A DNA stretch of 64,000 nucleotides from Sporosarcina sp. P33 (GCF_002077155.1 NZ_CP015027.1:1528501-1592500); one strand, 5' to 3'; shown: positions 54,101-63,739, numbered from the stretch's first letter. Translations and numbers: made by a program. Notes: generated by a model from the letters alone, not told the origin.

Positions 54101-54672
54101 GGCAATTTACGAGTACGGTCGATACGGACATGTACTACATCTTTTGCATCTGTTTCATACTCAAGCCATGCTCCACGGTTCGGAATAACGGTAGCACCAA
54201 AGCCACGTTTACCGTTTTTGTCCGTCTTATCATTGTAGTAAACACTCGGCGAACGAACGAGCTGTGAAACAATAACACGCTCCGCTCCATTGATAATGAA
54301 TGTTCCGTTTTCTGTCATGAGCGGGAAATCTCCCATGAAAACGTCTTGTTCCTTCACATCGCCTGTTTCTTGATTATGAAGACGTACTTTTACACGAAGT
54401 GGTGCGGCATAAGTCACATCGCGCTCTTTTGATTCGTCTACTGGATATTTCGGTTCACCCAGTTTATAATCGATAAATTCCAAGGATAAGTTGCCTGTGA
54501 AATCCTGGATAGGAGAAATATCCCGGAACATTTCACGTAATCCTTCTTCCAAGAACCACTCGTACGACGCCGTTTGAATTTCAATCAAATTCGGCAGATC
54601 GAGCACTTCGTTGATTCGCGCGAAACTTCTACGCTGACGATGTTGACCATACTGAACTAAATGACCTGTCAA
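51136..54672 (-). CDS. rpoB: RNA polymerase beta subunit
   Basis: Beta subunit of RNA polymerase. It has 1178 residues, starting [27 protein letters not shown]. The rifampicin cluster [27 protein letters not shown] is wild type. TTG 54672 is chosen: AGGGG lies 8 bases upstream, and B. subtilis rpoB begins similarly; GTG 54681 is the alternative. Followed by rpoC after 189 bases with a strong hairpin between them. Confidence 0.98.
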   Translation of the reverse strand: MTGHLVQYGQHRQRRSFARINEVLDLPNLIEIQTASYEWFLEEGLREMFRDISPIQDFTGNLSLEFIDYKLGEPKYPVDESKERDVTYAAPLRVKVRLHNQETGDVKEQDVFMGDFPLMTENGTFIINGAERVIVSQLVRSPSVYYNDKTDKNGKRGFGATVIPNRGAWLEYETDAKDVVHVRIDRTRKLPITVLLRALGFSTDQEIIDLIGDNEYLRNSLEKDNTETSEKAMLEIYERLRPGEPPTLDSARSLLYSRFFDPKRYDLANVGRYKMNKKLHLQNRLFNQTAAETLVDPETGEILVEKDQLIDRRTLDKLLPFLSQGINTESIEHVGSVLDEPMVIQTLKIYAPKSEEKQVLNVISNAEVDESVKHITPSDIVASISYFFNLLHGVGHTDDIDHLGNRRLRSVGELLQNQFRIGLSRMERVVKERMSINDTQSIVPQQLINIRPVIASIKEFFGSSQLSQFMDQTNPLAELTHKRRLSALGPGGLTRERAGMEVRDVHYSHYGRMCPIETPEGPNIGLINSLSTFAKVNRFGFIETPYRKVDPETGRVTEQIDYLTADIEDNYVVAQANALLNEDGSFTNEGVVGRFQGDNTVFRREQMDYMDVSPKQVVSAATACIPFLENDDSNRALMGANMQRQAVPLLNPEAPFVGTGMEHISARDSGAAVVSKVHGIVEHVEAKEVRVRRIEEVGGKEVKGDLAIYRLSKFIRSNQGTCYNQRPIVKVGDRVKPNDILADGPSMEQGELALGRNVLTAFMTWDGYNYEDAIIMSERLVKDDVFTSVHIEEYESEARDTKLGPEEITRDIPNVGEDALRNLDDRGIIRIGAEVRDGDILVGKVTPKGVTELTAEERLLHAIFGEKAREVRDTSLRVPHGAGGIVLDVKVFNREDGDELSPGVNQLVRVYIVQKRKISVGDKMAGRHGNKGVISRILPESEMPYLPDGTPIDVMLNPLGVPSRMNIGQVLEMHLGMAARSLGLHMASPVFDGANEEDVWSTMEEAGMNRDGKTVLYDGRSGEPFDNRVSVGVMYLIKLAHMVDDKLHARSTGPYSLVTQQPLGGKAQFGGQRFGEMEVWALEAYGAAYTLQEILTVKSDDVVGRVKTYEAIVKGDSVPQPGVPESFKVLIKELQSLGLDVKMLTEDLEEIELRDLDDEEDLQPTDALNLMKEDQPIG

Positions 54673-54738
54673 CTCATTCACCCCTCATTAAGACAATATT
54701 AGTTTTTGCAAAATCAGAAATTCAGCTGTGACTTCGAA

Positions 54739-54777
54739 AAAACAAAAAGAAAACGAGTTCCGACAAGAGCTCATTTT
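54739..54777 (-). terminator. Intrinsic terminator/attenuator before rpoB
   Basis: 11-bp stem (54750-54760 with 54767-54777, one G-T pair), six-base loop, followed on the minus strand by CTTTTTGTTTTTTC. It lies between a promoter at the end of ybxB and rpoB, so it can either end ybxB transcripts or attenuate rpoBC. Confidence 0.85.
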
Positions 54778-54876
54778 CGATTCCACAATCTTTACTCAAA
54801 CATTAATATGCCATTTCCTCTTCTAATTCACGCAAAAGGGCATACGGCTGCAATATAAATATTTATGCATTTAATA

Positions 54877-54905
54877 ATGCTACTACAACCCGATGTTCCT
54901 GTCAA
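54877..54905 (-). promoter_or_regulatory. Candidate sigma-A promoter of rpoBC at the ybxB stop
   Basis: Minus strand: TTGACA (54900-54905, overlapping the ybxB stop), 17-base spacer, TAGCAT (54877-54882). A transcript from here crosses the terminator-like hairpin before rpoB. Confidence 0.6.
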
Positions 54906-55504
54906 TCTTTTTTGGCCCGCAAAATAAAGTAGCCTTTTTTCTTGGCGACCGTTTCTACATTACCAAACAACTTCTTCAGGTATTCCATCGTAGAAGGAGC
55001 ACCTTGTTTCTTTTGAATAACTACCCATAACTCCCCGCCCGGCTCAAGTTTTTCGTACGCCCCTTCATAAAACGAAAAGACTGTCTGCTTTCCCGCTCGT
55101 ATAGGCGGATTCGTTATGATCGCAGCAAAACCCTCTTGCTCCACGCTGTCCACGCCGCTGCTTTCGTAAATCCGTACATTACGGATGCCGTTATGCTGCG
55201 CATTTTTCTCAGAAAGAGATAACGCCCGCTCGTTAACGTCTACCATGTGGACCGTTCTATCTGAAAAATCCATCGCGATTGATAGCGCGATAGGGCCATA
55301 ACCGCAGCCAATTTCCAAGAAGTCTCCCCCAATGGACGGTTCTTTAAACGTTTCAGCAAGCAATTTTGATCCTTCATCTATACTGCCTTTACTAAATACA
55401 CCCGCATCCGTCGTAAACGAAAGAACCCTGTTTCGTATTTCCGCCTTCCATTGCTTCGGCGCGCTTGAAACTTGAGGATTTTTAGAGTAATAATGCTCTC
55501 CCAC
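54902..55504 (-). CDS. ybxB: YbxB/RsmC-like class I SAM-dependent methyltransferase
   Basis: Putative N2-guanine rRNA methyltransferase related to RsmC. It has 200 residues with SAM motif I FLEIGCGYGPIALSIA (about 62-77) and motif IV NPPIRAGK, the family signature. MGEHYYSKNPQ at the start is typical. It lies between rplL and rpoB as in B. subtilis. The exact rRNA target in Bacillales is not certain from sequence. Confidence 0.92.
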   Translation of the reverse strand: MGEHYYSKNPQVSSAPKQWKAEIRNRVLSFTTDAGVFSKGSIDEGSKLLAETFKEPSIGGDFLEIGCGYGPIALSIAMDFSDRTVHMVDVNERALSLSEKNAQHNGIRNVRIYESSGVDSVEQEGFAAIITNPPIRAGKQTVFSFYEGAYEKLEPGGELWVVIQKKQGAPSTMEYLKKLFGNVETVAKKKGYFILRAKKD

Positions 55505-55544
55505 ATAGACACCTCCTGCTTAGAGTAACGATATCTGTATATGA

Positions 55545-55575
55545 AGAAAAAAGCCCGTCAAATAGACGGGCTTTT
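55545..55575 (-). terminator. Intrinsic terminator after rplL
   Basis: 11-bp stem AAAAGCCCGTC/GACGGGCTTTT (55549-55559 with 55565-55575), five-base loop, T-rich on both sides, so it may work in both directions. Ends rplJL; ybxB follows. Confidence 0.9.
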
Positions 55576-55591
55576 CTCAGGGAAGTAGAAA

Positions 55592-55951
55592 TTACTTAAC
55601 TTCTACAGATGCGCCAACTTCTTCAAGTTTCGCTTTCAATTCTTCAGCTTCTTCTTTAGCTACGCCTTCTTTAACAGCTTTAGGAGCTTCGTCTACAAGT
55701 GCTTTCGCTTCTTTCAAGCCTAGGCCTGTGATTTCACGAACAGCTTTGATAACTTTGATCTTTTCTGCGCCTGCTGTTGCAAGGATTACGTCGAATTCTG
55801 ATTGCTCTTCAGCTGCTTCTGCAACTGCTCCAGCTGCTGCAACTGGTGCTGCTGCTGTTACGCCAAATTCGTCTTCGATTGCTGTAACAAGTTCGTTTAG
55901 TTCTAGAACTGTCATTTCTTTGATTGCGTCTAGGATTTGCTCTTTAGTCAT
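55592..55951 (-). CDS. rplL: 50S ribosomal protein L7/L12
   Basis: Stalk protein that recruits GTPase factors. It has 119 residues: N-terminal dimerisation domain ([22 protein letters not shown]), an Ala-rich hinge ([16 protein letters not shown]), and the factor-binding C-terminal domain ([27 protein letters not shown]). Follows rplJ by 67 bases. Confidence 0.99.
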   Translation of the reverse strand: MTKEQILDAIKEMTVLELNELVTAIEDEFGVTAAAPVAAAGAVAEAAEEQSEFDVILATAGAEKIKVIKAVREITGLGLKEAKALVDEAPKAVKEGVAKEEAEELKAKLEEVGASVEVK

Positions 55952-56018
55952 TTTATGTTCCTCCTGGAATATTGTATTTAACCGGTTCGTTGGTTCCGGT
56001 CGTGTTTAAGATGCGAAA

Positions 56019-56528
56019 TTAAGCACCTTGCTCTTCTTTTTGTTCTGCAACTGCTTTTGTAGCAAGTGCAAAGTTTCGTACTGGTGCTTGAAGAACGCTG
56101 AGTAGCATAGATAGTAGACCTTCGCGTGAAGGTAGAGTAGCCAATGCTTTCACATCTTCAGCTGATGCGACGTTTCCTTCGATCACACCCGCTTTAATTT
56201 CAAGCTGTTCGTTCTTTTTAGCGAAATCGTTCAAGATTTTCGCCGGCGCCACTACGTCTTCAGTTGAGAAGGCAATAGCGTTCGGACCTGTAAGGTGTTC
56301 GTTCAATCCTTCCAGACCTGCTGTTACTGTCGCACGACGTACCATAGAGTTTTTATAAACCTTGAACTCTACGCCCGCATCGCGAAGTTGTTTACGTAAT
56401 TCTGTAACTTGTGCAACTTGTGCAACCGTCAGACCGCGGTAATCCACAACAACTACAGAAGCTGCGTCTTTCAACTTGTCAGCGACTTCTGTTACAACCG
56501 CTTGTTTAGCTTCTAAAATTTTGCTCAT
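56019..56528 (-). CDS. rplJ: 50S ribosomal protein L10
   Basis: Stalk base that anchors L7/L12. It has 169 residues with [22 protein letters not shown] and [32 protein letters not shown] core, ending KEEQGA. Preceded by the L10 leader, where L10-L12 autoregulates synthesis. Confidence 0.98.
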   Translation of the reverse strand: MSKILEAKQAVVTEVADKLKDAASVVVVDYRGLTVAQVAQVTELRKQLRDAGVEFKVYKNSMVRRATVTAGLEGLNEHLTGPNAIAFSTEDVVAPAKILNDFAKKNEQLEIKAGVIEGNVASAEDVKALATLPSREGLLSMLLSVLQAPVRNFALATKAVAEQKEEQGA

Positions 56529-56540
56529 GTTGACACCTCC

Positions 56541-56703
56541 TGAAAATTAGGGTCACTTATACCGATATAAAAAGCCCTCAATGTCTAAGACATGAGGGCA
56601 GAAAAGTCGTCATCTTTAAAAAAAGAGCGTCTTGTCCTCGGCAGGAGCATTAAGTGGCAAGCCACACCTGCTGTCTTCGGTACAAATGGTTATCATCTTA
56701 ACA
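56541..56703 (-). promoter_or_regulatory. L10 leader RNA with terminator
   Basis: Minus strand leader upstream of rplJ with the L10-leader look: CAGCAGGTGTGGC near the 5' part, the complementary GCTCCTGCC, then a terminator hairpin (GCCCTCA and TGAGGGC, 56593-56599 and 56574-56580) followed by TTTTTATAT. L10-L12 binding is expected to favour termination. Confidence 0.85.
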
Positions 56704-56709
56704 AGCGTA

Positions 56710-56738
56710 ATCTTAACAGATCACTATATGCTTGTCAA
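56710..56738 (-). promoter_or_regulatory. Sigma-A promoter of rplJL
   Basis: Minus strand: TTGACA (56733-56738), 17-base spacer, TAAGAT (56710-56715). It starts the L10 leader just past rplA. Confidence 0.85.
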
Positions 56739-56742
56739 TATA

Positions 56743-57441
56743 TTATTTTACAGAAACGCTTGACGGATCTACTTTAATTGCAGGACCCATAGTTGTCGTA
56801 ACGTTTACTGATTTCATGAATGTTCCTTTTGCTGCAGCTGGTTTAGCTTTTTGAATTGTATCAAAGATTGTCAAGAAGTTTTCTTCAAGCTTCTCGTTAT
56901 CAAAAGATGCTTTTCCGATTGGCGCGTGGATGATTCCCGCTTTGTCCGCACGGTACTCTACTTTACCTGCTTTGATTTCTTCAACAGCTTTTGCCACGTC
57001 GAATGTTACTGTTCCTGTTTTCGGGTTTGGCATAAGACCTTTTGGCCCTAGAACGCGGCCGATCTTACCAACTTCACCCATCATGTCAGGTGTTGCAACG
57101 ATTACATCGAAATCGAACCAGCCCTGCTGAATTTTAGCAATGTATTCTGCGTCGCCAGCGTAGTCCGCGCCCGCAGCTTCTGCTTCTTTCAGCTTGTCGC
57201 CTTTTGCAAATACTAATACACGCTGAGTTTTACCAGTACCATTTGGAAGCACTACCGCTCCACGGATTTGCTGGTCGTTTTTACGAGTATCAATACCAAG
57301 ACGGAAAGCTACTTCAACAGTTGCATCGAAATTTGTTGTGCTTGTTTTTTTAGCAAGTTCAATTGCTTCTTTCGCAGAGTACGTAGCTGTACGATCTACT
57401 AGCTTCGCTGCTTCTACGAATTTTTTACCTCTTTTAGCCAT
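56743..57441 (-). CDS. rplA: 50S ribosomal protein L1
   Basis: Forms the L1 stalk that guides tRNA exit. It has 232 residues from [21 protein letters not shown], with [16 protein letters not shown] and the [22 protein letters not shown] signature. Start at 57441 matches family length; the open frame extends 62 codons upstream without family sequence. Confidence 0.99.
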   Translation of the reverse strand: MAKRGKKFVEAAKLVDRTATYSAKEAIELAKKTSTTNFDATVEVAFRLGIDTRKNDQQIRGAVVLPNGTGKTQRVLVFAKGDKLKEAEAAGADYAGDAEYIAKIQQGWFDFDVIVATPDMMGEVGKIGRVLGPKGLMPNPKTGTVTFDVAKAVEEIKAGKVEYRADKAGIIHAPIGKASFDNEKLEENFLTIFDTIQKAKPAAAKGTFMKSVNVTTTMGPAIKVDPSSVSVK

Positions 57442-57562
57442 CAGAATTTTCCTCCTCATTTGTGGTTTTAACGGATTAAACCTCCCACTTAATGAAGGCT
57501 GCGAATCAATTTCGACCGCAGCCTTCACCTTCAAACCATTGCTTAATTGCGAATACTCAAAA

Positions 57563-57988
57563 TCAGTCTTCGATTTTGAATCCCATACTGCGAGCAGTAC
57601 CTTCGACCATTGCCATCGCCGCTTCAACTGACGCCGCGTTTAAGTCCGGCATCTTTTGTTCTGCGATTTCTCTAACTTTATCACGCTTAACTGTAGCAAC
57701 TTTGTTCTTATTAGGCTCGCCTGAACCTTTTTGAACGTTTGCTGCAACCTTCAGCAATACTGCTGCCGGCGGAGTTTTTGTGATGAATGTAAATGAACGG
57801 TCCTCGAATACAGAGATTTCAACTGGAATAATCAAACCAGCCTGATCAGCTGTACGAGCGTTAAATTCTTTACAGAATCCCATAATGTTCACACCTGCTT
57901 GACCTAATGCCGGTCCTACCGGTGGTGCTGGATTTGCTTTACCAGCTGGAATTTGCAACTTCACTACTTTAGTAACTTTTTTAGCCAC
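57563..57988 (-). CDS. rplK: 50S ribosomal protein L11
   Basis: Binds the GTPase-associated centre of 23S rRNA and activates RelA stringent signalling. It has 141 residues starting with [37 protein letters not shown] lies 6 bases before it. The 17-residue upstream extension is not family sequence. Same length as in B. subtilis. Confidence 0.98.
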   Translation of the reverse strand: MAKKVTKVVKLQIPAGKANPAPPVGPALGQAGVNIMGFCKEFNARTADQAGLIIPVEISVFEDRSFTFITKTPPAAVLLKVAANVQKGSGEPNKNKVATVKRDKVREIAEQKMPDLNAASVEAAMAMVEGTARSMGFKIED

Positions 57989-58108
57989 GAGACACACCTC
58001 CTTAAGTCCGTGATGTGGTAATTGGGTTGCCCCTCCCACTCAAATATGTGCCTGCCGACAATGTCGGTAGAATTGGTTAATCCGTCCAGACTAAGTCTGA
58101 CCTTTGAA

Positions 58109-58137
58109 ATGATACCACCATTACACAGATTTTGCAA
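58109..58137 (-). promoter_or_regulatory. Sigma-A promoter of rplKA
   Basis: Minus strand: TTGCAA (58132-58137), 17-base spacer ending TGG (extended -10), TATCAT (58109-58114). Two small hairpins (CAGAC-GTCTG and CCGAC-GTCGG) lie in the ~120-base leader. Confidence 0.75.
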
Positions 58138-58156
58138 GAAGAAAAACCATCACCCA

Positions 58157-58693
58157 TCAATCCATTTTTTCAACTTGATCAAATGAAAGCTCCATCTTTG
58201 TTTCCCGTCCAAACATGTCGACGGTAACGATGACCTTCCCTTTGTCCATTTCAATCTCTTCTACTTTACCTTCAAAGTGAGCAAACGGACCTTCCAGAAC
58301 CGTTACACTTTCACCGACGCCGAAGTCAATATCTACGCGCTGTTCTTTCATGCCCATCTGTTTCAGGATAAACTCAACTTCTTCAGGCAGCAGCGGAGTA
58401 GGTTTTGCCCCGCCCCCGGACGAACCGATAAATCCTGTAACGCCCGGTGTATTCCGGACAACATACCAAGAGTCATCCGTCATGATCAATTCAACTAAGA
58501 CATACCCCGGGAACGTTTTACGCATAACGGTTTTCTTTTTGCCGTCTTTAATATCCGTCTCTTCTTCTTCCGGAATGACGACTCGGAAGATTTTATCTGA
58601 CATGCCCATTGTCTCGACACGTTTTTCAAGGTTGGCTTTTACTTTGTTCTCATATCCTGAGTACGTATGAACCACATACCAATTTTTATCCAT
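58157..58693 (-). CDS. nusG: Transcription termination/antitermination factor NusG
   Basis: NusG binds RNA polymerase and, in Bacillus, causes pausing at specific sites. It has 178 residues, MDKNWYVVHTYSGYENKVKANLE at the start, with the KOW motif GPFAHFEGKVEEIEMDKGK. Two earlier starts (58702 GTG, 58699 ATG) are possible; I chose 58693 for its family-typical N-terminus. Separated from secE by a terminator-like hairpin. Confidence 0.96.
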   Translation of the reverse strand: MDKNWYVVHTYSGYENKVKANLEKRVETMGMSDKIFRVVIPEEEETDIKDGKKKTVMRKTFPGYVLVELIMTDDSWYVVRNTPGVTGFIGSSGGGAKPTPLLPEEVEFILKQMGMKEQRVDIDFGVGESVTVLEGPFAHFEGKVEEIEMDKGKVIVTVDMFGRETKMELSFDQVEKMD

Positions 58694-58743
58694 TTCCATC
58701 ACTTTGAGGACTGCGCGTCCGTCCCTCCTTTAAATTAAAGCTG

Positions 58744-58771
58744 AAAAAACCCGTTTATTCATCAAAACGGG
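58744..58771 (-). terminator. Terminator-like hairpin between secE and nusG
   Basis: 7-bp stem CCCGTTT/AAACGGG (58750-58756 with 58765-58771), 8-base loop, six T on the minus strand. It may limit secE-to-nusG readthrough. Confidence 0.8.
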
Positions 58772-58800
58772 ATATTCTCACGCTATTTATACTTACTTTA

Positions 58801-58986
58801 TCATAGACCAGTATACCATTTCATAACTCCTGAAATACCTAAATCTACTAATCCAAAATAGACAGCCATAAAAATGACAGTCGAAATAACAACTACAGTA
58901 TACTTCGTCAATTCTTTACGCTTCGGCCAGCTGACTTTCCGCATTTCCGAAACGACTTTTTTAAAAAAATCGCTAATCTTGCCCAT
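58801..58986 (-). CDS. secE: Preprotein translocase subunit SecE
   Basis: Single-span clamp of the SecYEG channel. It has 61 residues: an amphipathic N-terminal helix (MGKISDFFKKVVSEMRKVSWPKRKE, with the conserved VSWP motif) and one membrane helix (VVVISTVIFMAVYFGLVDLG). A GGAGAAG site precedes the ATG at 58986. Confidence 0.97.
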   Translation of the reverse strand: MGKISDFFKKVVSEMRKVSWPKRKELTKYTVVVISTVIFMAVYFGLVDLGISGVMKWYTGL

Positions 58987-59042
58987 TCTTCTCCAACCCT
59001 TCCGAATGACACAGCGTTCTGCCCAGAACTCTATGTAACTGG

Positions 59043-59192
59043 TCAAATGGTTTGCTTATGCAACGTATGTGCGTTGCAATGACTGCAAAACTTTTTTATA
59101 TTCATTCTCCCCGCCTGACTGCTGTTGCCGGCCGGTACAGAATAGTTTCGCGAACCACATTTCTCACAGCTTAAAGTTATTTTCTTCACCAT
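59043..59192 (-). CDS. rpmG: 50S ribosomal protein L33, zinc-ribbon form
   Basis: A 49-residue L33: [18 protein letters not shown] at the start and [14 protein letters not shown] at the end, with two C-x2-C pairs (zinc ribbon). Read directly from the sequence; it is between sigH and secE as in B. subtilis (rpmGB place). AGGTGA lies 6 bases before the ATG. It is transcribed with secE. Confidence 0.93.
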   Translation of the reverse strand: MVKKITLSCEKCGSRNYSVPAGNSSQAGRMNIKKFCSHCNAHTLHKQTI

Positions 59193-59227
59193 TTGGATTC
59201 ACCTATTCAAGACAATAGTCTTGCTAA

Positions 59228-59256
59228 AGAGTACCACCTTAGCAGCAACATGTCAA
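59228..59256 (-). promoter_or_regulatory. Sigma-A promoter of rpmG-secE
   Basis: Minus strand: TTGACA (59251-59256), 17-base spacer ending TGG (extended -10), TACTCT (59228-59233). Confidence 0.7.
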
Positions 59257-59271
59257 TTTCCTTTAGTATGT

Positions 59272-59910
59272 TCAGCGCACCAGATCCATCGCCATGGAGT
59301 GCTCCAATTTGCGTTTAATTCGCTGCAGGGCATTATCGATTGACTTCACCTGACGGTTCAGAACTTCTGAAATTTCACGGTAGGATTGTCCTTCCAGATA
59401 AAGCGTCAGCACTTCTTTTTCCAATCCGCTCAGCACTTTATTCATTTCTTTTTCCATGAACGAAAAGTTTTCTTTATGGATTATTAAATCTTCAGGATCA
59501 TCCAGCGTGGAACTGGCGATGATATCAAGCAGCGTGCGTTCCTGATCCTCGTCATACATCGGCTTGTCCAATGATACCGATGTGTTAAGCGGAATATGCT
59601 TTTGGCGCGTAGCCGTTTTAATCGCCGTAATAATTTGCCGCGTTATACACAGTTCGGCAAATACCTTAAACGAGCTCAAGCGATCCGGCCGGTAATCGCG
59701 GATTGCTTTATAGAGACCGATCATCCCTTCTTGTACGATATCTTCACGATCACCGCCAATAATGAAGTATGTCCGCGCCTTCATTCTGACAATCGGCTGG
59801 AATTTAGTAATAACATACTCTAATACATCTGAGTTTCCGAGATGAATCAGTTCAATCATCTCTTCATCGGAAAGTCCGGTAAACTCTTTTTTGTTCTTCA
59901 CATTCTCCAT
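59272..59910 (-). CDS. sigH: RNA polymerase sigma factor SigH (Spo0H)
   Basis: Stationary-phase sigma factor that starts sporulation gene expression in Bacillus. It has 212 residues. Region 2 shows ARTYFIIGGDREDIVQEGMIGLYKAIRDY; region 4 shows SYREISEVLNRQVKSIDNALQRIKRKLE. Long matches to B. subtilis SigH (e.g. ELCITRQIITAIKTATRQKH). Starts at ATG 59910, with an in-frame GTG at 59931 as an option; AGAGG lies upstream. Supports a spore-former lineage. Confidence 0.95.
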   Translation of the reverse strand: MENVKNKKEFTGLSDEEMIELIHLGNSDVLEYVITKFQPIVRMKARTYFIIGGDREDIVQEGMIGLYKAIRDYRPDRLSSFKVFAELCITRQIITAIKTATRQKHIPLNTSVSLDKPMYDEDQERTLLDIIASSTLDDPEDLIIHKENFSFMEKEMNKVLSGLEKEVLTLYLEGQSYREISEVLNRQVKSIDNALQRIKRKLEHSMAMDLVR

Positions 59911-59959
59911 GGTCCGCACCAACCTCTCCACCCCAGAGTTCTAATTGGTATTATAAGCC

Positions 59960-59988
59960 AGTATAGACGTGGTGTTTTTTTACGTCAA
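59960..59988 (-). promoter_or_regulatory. Candidate sigma-A promoter of sigH
   Basis: Minus strand: TTGACG (59983-59988), 17-base spacer, TATACT (59960-59965), just downstream of the rae1 stop. Confidence 0.6.
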
Positions 59989-59992
59989 CTGC

Positions 59993-60508
59993 TCATTTTT
60001 CACCGCGCCGCATTTTCTCAAATTCCGCAGCCACTTCATCCGTCAGAGGGATTTTCGACAGCGGCCGCTGCTCCTGAGTGTCTTTCACCTTTTTGGCAAT
60101 CATCTGATCTACTTCATTCATCGCGATTTCCAGCTCACGCGCAGATATCCGAAGCGCCCCTTGTGCGAAGACGACCCACTGCTCCACGAGATCCGAAGTG
60201 GCCACATGTATCTGCGTCAGCCGATTACTCAGTTCAGATACAAGTTTTTCAATCCGCTCATCAGCCGTCTCATTCTCTCGTGTAAAGACCACTTCCACGC
60301 GGTATTTCTTTTTTCGTTTTTCAATGCCTGGCACCAGATGGGCATCAAACACTATAATCACTTTCCATCCTTTGTTCGCCTGAAATTCAGCCATCCGTTC
60401 AATCAGGCGATCACGGGCTTGCGGAAAGTCTTCCCGTTTCAGTTGCTGTAATTCAGGCCACGCACCGATGATATTATATCCATCAACGAGCAGCACATCT
60501 TTTTTCAT
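59993..60508 (-). CDS. rae1: Ribosome-dependent mRNA endonuclease Rae1 (YacP, NYN domain)
   Basis: PIN/NYN-family nuclease that, in B. subtilis, cleaves mRNA in the ribosomal A site. It has 171 residues with DGYNIIGAWP (catalytic Asp), VIIVFDAH and VATSDLVEQ acidic residues. Stop and start overlap rlmB by four bases (ATGA). Confidence 0.93.
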   Translation of the reverse strand: MKKDVLLVDGYNIIGAWPELQQLKREDFPQARDRLIERMAEFQANKGWKVIIVFDAHLVPGIEKRKKKYRVEVVFTRENETADERIEKLVSELSNRLTQIHVATSDLVEQWVVFAQGALRISARELEIAMNEVDQMIAKKVKDTQEQRPLSKIPLTDEVAAEFEKMRRGEK

Positions 60509-61263
60509 GATGTAGCCTGGGCGGATTGACGCTTTCGTAAAACTTCATACATTAACAGCGCCGCTGCCACTGAAGCATTCAGAGAAGTAACTTTACCTAC
60601 CATAGGCAGGCTGTAAAGGAAATCGCATCGCTCGCGAAGTATTCGGGACATTCCCTTTCCTTCACTGCCGATAATAACAGCAAGCGGCAGCGTGGCATCC
60701 ATATGACGATAATCTGTAGAGTTCGATGCATCCGTTCCTGCGATCCAAACACCATTCTTTTTCAGTTCATCCACCGTTTGCGAAAGATTATTCACCCGTA
60801 CCACAGGGATATGCTCAATGGCCCCAGTCGAAGCTTTCGCGACTACACCGGTAAGCCCGACTGAACGCCTTTTCGGAATGATGATACCGTGAACACCCGA
60901 TGCGTCCGCAGTCCGTAAGATAGATCCTAAATTATGCGGGTCTTCCAATTCATCCAGTATGATGAAGAAAGGATCTTCCTGCCGATTTTTTGCAACGGCA
61001 AATAAATCTTCCAGCTCGGCATAATCATACGCAGCAACTGAAGCTAAAATCCCCTGATGACTTAGATCTGTCATGCCGTCAAGCTTCTGCTTCGGCGCTG
61101 TCTGTACGACAATCCCTGCCTCTTTTGCCAATTTCATAATTTCACCGATACTTTTCTTGTTAACGCCTTCTGCCACCCAAATTTTATTCAGCTGCCGGCC
61201 TGAACGCAGCGCTTCCGCTACCGGATTCCGTCCGCCAATCAGTTCAACTTCTTGCTCTGTCAT
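60505..61263 (-). CDS. rlmB: 23S rRNA (guanosine-2'-O)-methyltransferase RlmB
   Basis: SPOUT-family methyltransferase for 23S G2251 (E. coli numbering). It has 252 residues; an N-terminal L30e-like domain and a C-terminal SPOUT knot with the signatures LDELEDPHNLGSILRTADA, VIGSEGKGMSRILRERCD and SLNASVAAALLMYE. Overlaps mrnC by four bases and rae1 by four. Confidence 0.95.
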   Translation of the reverse strand: MTEQEVELIGGRNPVAEALRSGRQLNKIWVAEGVNKKSIGEIMKLAKEAGIVVQTAPKQKLDGMTDLSHQGILASVAAYDYAELEDLFAVAKNRQEDPFFIILDELEDPHNLGSILRTADASGVHGIIIPKRRSVGLTGVVAKASTGAIEHIPVVRVNNLSQTVDELKKNGVWIAGTDASNSTDYRHMDATLPLAVIIGSEGKGMSRILRERCDFLYSLPMVGKVTSLNASVAAALLMYEVLRKRQSAQATS

Positions 61264-61679
61264 GCCTTTTCCTCCTCAGGTTGCTCCACTAAACGAATCG
61301 CCGTCTTTATCAGTTCAGCCAGACGCTCCTGCCGATCCAATAAATACACATACCCGAGGACTGCTTCGAATGCAGAGCTGTAGTTGTACGTTGTGACATC
61401 TGTATTTTTAGGGACAGAGCCGGCTTTTGCATTGCGGCCGCGCCGCATGACCGCTTGCTCTTCATCCGTTAATAATTGCTGTTCTTTCATTGTCAGTATA
61501 ATTCTGGCCTGCGCTTTCGCCGAAACAAAACGCGTGGCTTCTTTGTGCAAAACTTGCGGTTTCACACGGCCACACCGCAGCAGGTGTTCTCTGACAGCTT
61601 GTTCATACACGGCGTCTCCCATATAGGCGAGCGCCAGTGCATTAAGCTGTTTGACATCTATATCGCGTAAATTCTCCAC
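61260..61679 (-). CDS. mrnC: Mini-ribonuclease 3 (MrnC)
   Basis: RNase III-like enzyme without a double-stranded RNA-binding domain; trims 23S rRNA precursor in B. subtilis. It has 139 residues: MENLRDIDVKQLNALALAYMGDAVYE (GDAVYE is the catalytic signature) and the SSAFEAVLGYVYL segment. Starts with GTG, with GAGGG 7 bases upstream. Confidence 0.94.
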   Translation of the reverse strand: MENLRDIDVKQLNALALAYMGDAVYEQAVREHLLRCGRVKPQVLHKEATRFVSAKAQARIILTMKEQQLLTDEEQAVMRRGRNAKAGSVPKNTDVTTYNYSSAFEAVLGYVYLLDRQERLAELIKTAIRLVEQPEEEKA

Positions 61680-61683
61680 GCCG

Positions 61684-63084
61684 TTACCCTCTTTTCCAGC
61701 GCGTGCCCTGCGCTGTATCTTCCAATACGATGCCCTTCGCCTTTAATTCATCACGTATTTCATCCGCTCTTGCGAAATCACAATTTTTTCGTGCATCCAG
61801 ACGTTCCTGTATCAATGCATCCACTTCGTCATCCACTAATTCCTCTGCGCGATCAAACGGCAGGCCGAGAACTCCCATCAGCTGATCAAACGCATCGATG
61901 AATTGCTGAAGTACAAGACGGTCCGTGTTCTTCTCAAGTAAATAAACATTCGCCTGCTTCGACAGCTCGAAAATAGATGCAATTGCGTTTGCAGTGTTGA
62001 AATCGTCATCCATTGCCGTTTCAAATGAAGTAATCTGCTCGCTGATTCGGTCAAGCCACGGCTGTGAATCCTCCGCCAAGTCCGCTGAAATCGTCAGACG
62101 GTGCTGCAGATTGCTGTAAGCAGTTCGGATCCGTTCCAATCCGTTTGCCGCGCTTTCTACCAAATCCTGTGCAAAGTTGACCGGATGTCGATAGTGGACA
62201 GATAGCATGAAAAAACGAAGTACTTTCGGATCGATTTGCTTTCGGATATCATGGACCAAAATAAAGTTTCCGAGTGATTTGGACATCTTCTCGTTATCGA
62301 TATTAATATAACCGTTATGCATCCAGTAGTTAGCGAATGTCTTGCCGGTAGCCGCTTCGGATTGGGCGATTTCATTCTCATGGTGCGGGAACGTCAGATC
62401 CTGTCCGCCAGCATGAATATCTATCGTGTCGCCGAGAAGCTCTTTCGCCATAACCGAACATTCAATATGCCAGCCCGGACGGCCTTTCCCCCACGGACTG
62501 TCCCACGCAATTTCTCCTTCTTTCGCCGCTTTCCATAGCGCGAAATCAAGCGGATCGGTTTTGATCGCGTTTTCTTCCACACGCGCCCCTACTTTCAATT
62601 CATCAATCGACTGGTGAGACAGTTTCCCGTAACCGTCAAATTTACGTGTATGGAAATAGACATCTCCCTCGGATTCATAGGCGAATCCTTTATCCATCAG
62701 AAGTTGGATGAACTCCACAATGTCATCAATATGCTCGGTCACCCGCGGATGGGCTGTCGCTTCTTCGCAGCCGAGTGCACTGACATCTTCGTGAAACGCA
62801 GCGATAAAACGCTCGGTTAATTCTCCCACCTCTTCATTCAGTTCATTGGCCGCTTTAATAATTTTATCGTCCACGTCCGTGAAATTCGATACGTAATTCA
62901 CCTCATAGCCGCGGTATTCCAAGTACCGTCGAATTGTATCAAATACAATAACGGGACGCGCATTTCCTATATGAATATAATTATAAACAGTAGGGCCGCA
63001 GACATACATTTTGACCTTACCTTCTTCTATCGGAACGAATGCCTCTTTTTTACGTGTTAATGTATTATAAAGTTGAATGCTCAT
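61684..63084 (-). CDS. cysS: Cysteinyl-tRNA synthetase
   Basis: Charges tRNA-Cys. It has 466 residues, class I fold: [19 protein letters not shown] with the HIGH-type motif (HIGN), zinc-site Cys/His ([40 protein letters not shown] region) and the KMSKSLGN motif. GGAG is 7 bases before the ATG at 63084, and the start overlaps cysE by 20 bases. Under the T-box with cysE. Confidence 0.98.
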   Translation of the reverse strand: MSIQLYNTLTRKKEAFVPIEEGKVKMYVCGPTVYNYIHIGNARPVIVFDTIRRYLEYRGYEVNYVSNFTDVDDKIIKAANELNEEVGELTERFIAAFHEDVSALGCEEATAHPRVTEHIDDIVEFIQLLMDKGFAYESEGDVYFHTRKFDGYGKLSHQSIDELKVGARVEENAIKTDPLDFALWKAAKEGEIAWDSPWGKGRPGWHIECSVMAKELLGDTIDIHAGGQDLTFPHHENEIAQSEAATGKTFANYWMHNGYINIDNEKMSKSLGNFILVHDIRKQIDPKVLRFFMLSVHYRHPVNFAQDLVESAANGLERIRTAYSNLQHRLTISADLAEDSQPWLDRISEQITSFETAMDDDFNTANAIASIFELSKQANVYLLEKNTDRLVLQQFIDAFDQLMGVLGLPFDRAEELVDDEVDALIQERLDARKNCDFARADEIRDELKAKGIVLEDTAQGTRWKRG

Positions 63085-63739
63085 GTAAATCTCCTTTTTC
63101 TCCATTCATAGTTTCCAACTGCTGCGTCCGCACGTTCAACTCTTGAATTTGCTGTTCCAGACGTTTGATTTCATCCGCAATTGGATCGGATGTGGAGTGC
63201 TCCAGCTTATCATTTACGCGAACGCCGTTAGATATAACAATTTTCCCTGGTATGCCTACTACCGTTGAATTCGGCGGGACTTCTTTCAAGACAACTGAAC
63301 CGGCACCGACTTTACTATTTTCCCCGATTGTAATCGAGCCAAGCACTTTTGCTCCAGATGCCACCAGAACATTATCATGCAGTGTCGGATGCCGCTTACC
63401 GCCTTCTTTACCCGTTCCGCCAAGCGTTACTCCTTGGTACAACGTTACGTCATCTCCAATTTCACAAGTTTCCCCTATCACTACACCCATTCCGTGGTCA
63501 ATAAAAAGACGTCTGCCTATCACTGCTCCCGGATGAATTTCAATACCTGTAAAAAACCTGCTGATCTGCGAAACAACACGAGCAAGAAAGCGAAGATTCC
63601 TTTTATAAAATACATGCGCGATACGGTGCATCCAGATAGCATGCAATCCCGAATATGTTAAGACCACTTCCATTGTACTGCGGGCTGCCGGATCCTGATC
63701 AAAAATACAGCGGATATCTTCTTTCATACGTTTGAACAA
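63065..63739 (-). CDS. cysE: Serine O-acetyltransferase CysE
   Basis: First step of cysteine synthesis: acetyl transfer from acetyl-CoA to serine. It has 224 residues with a left-handed beta-helix C-domain (hexapeptide repeats such as [35 protein letters not shown]). GGGGG precedes a TTG at 63739, giving [21 protein letters not shown], close to the B. subtilis N-terminus I recall. It leads the cysE-cysS pair. Confidence 0.95.
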   Translation of the reverse strand: MFKRMKEDIRCIFDQDPAARSTMEVVLTYSGLHAIWMHRIAHVFYKRNLRFLARVVSQISRFFTGIEIHPGAVIGRRLFIDHGMGVVIGETCEIGDDVTLYQGVTLGGTGKEGGKRHPTLHDNVLVASGAKVLGSITIGENSKVGAGSVVLKEVPPNSTVVGIPGKIVISNGVRVNDKLEHSTSDPIADEIKRLEQQIQELNVRTQQLETMNGEKGDLHEHSTL

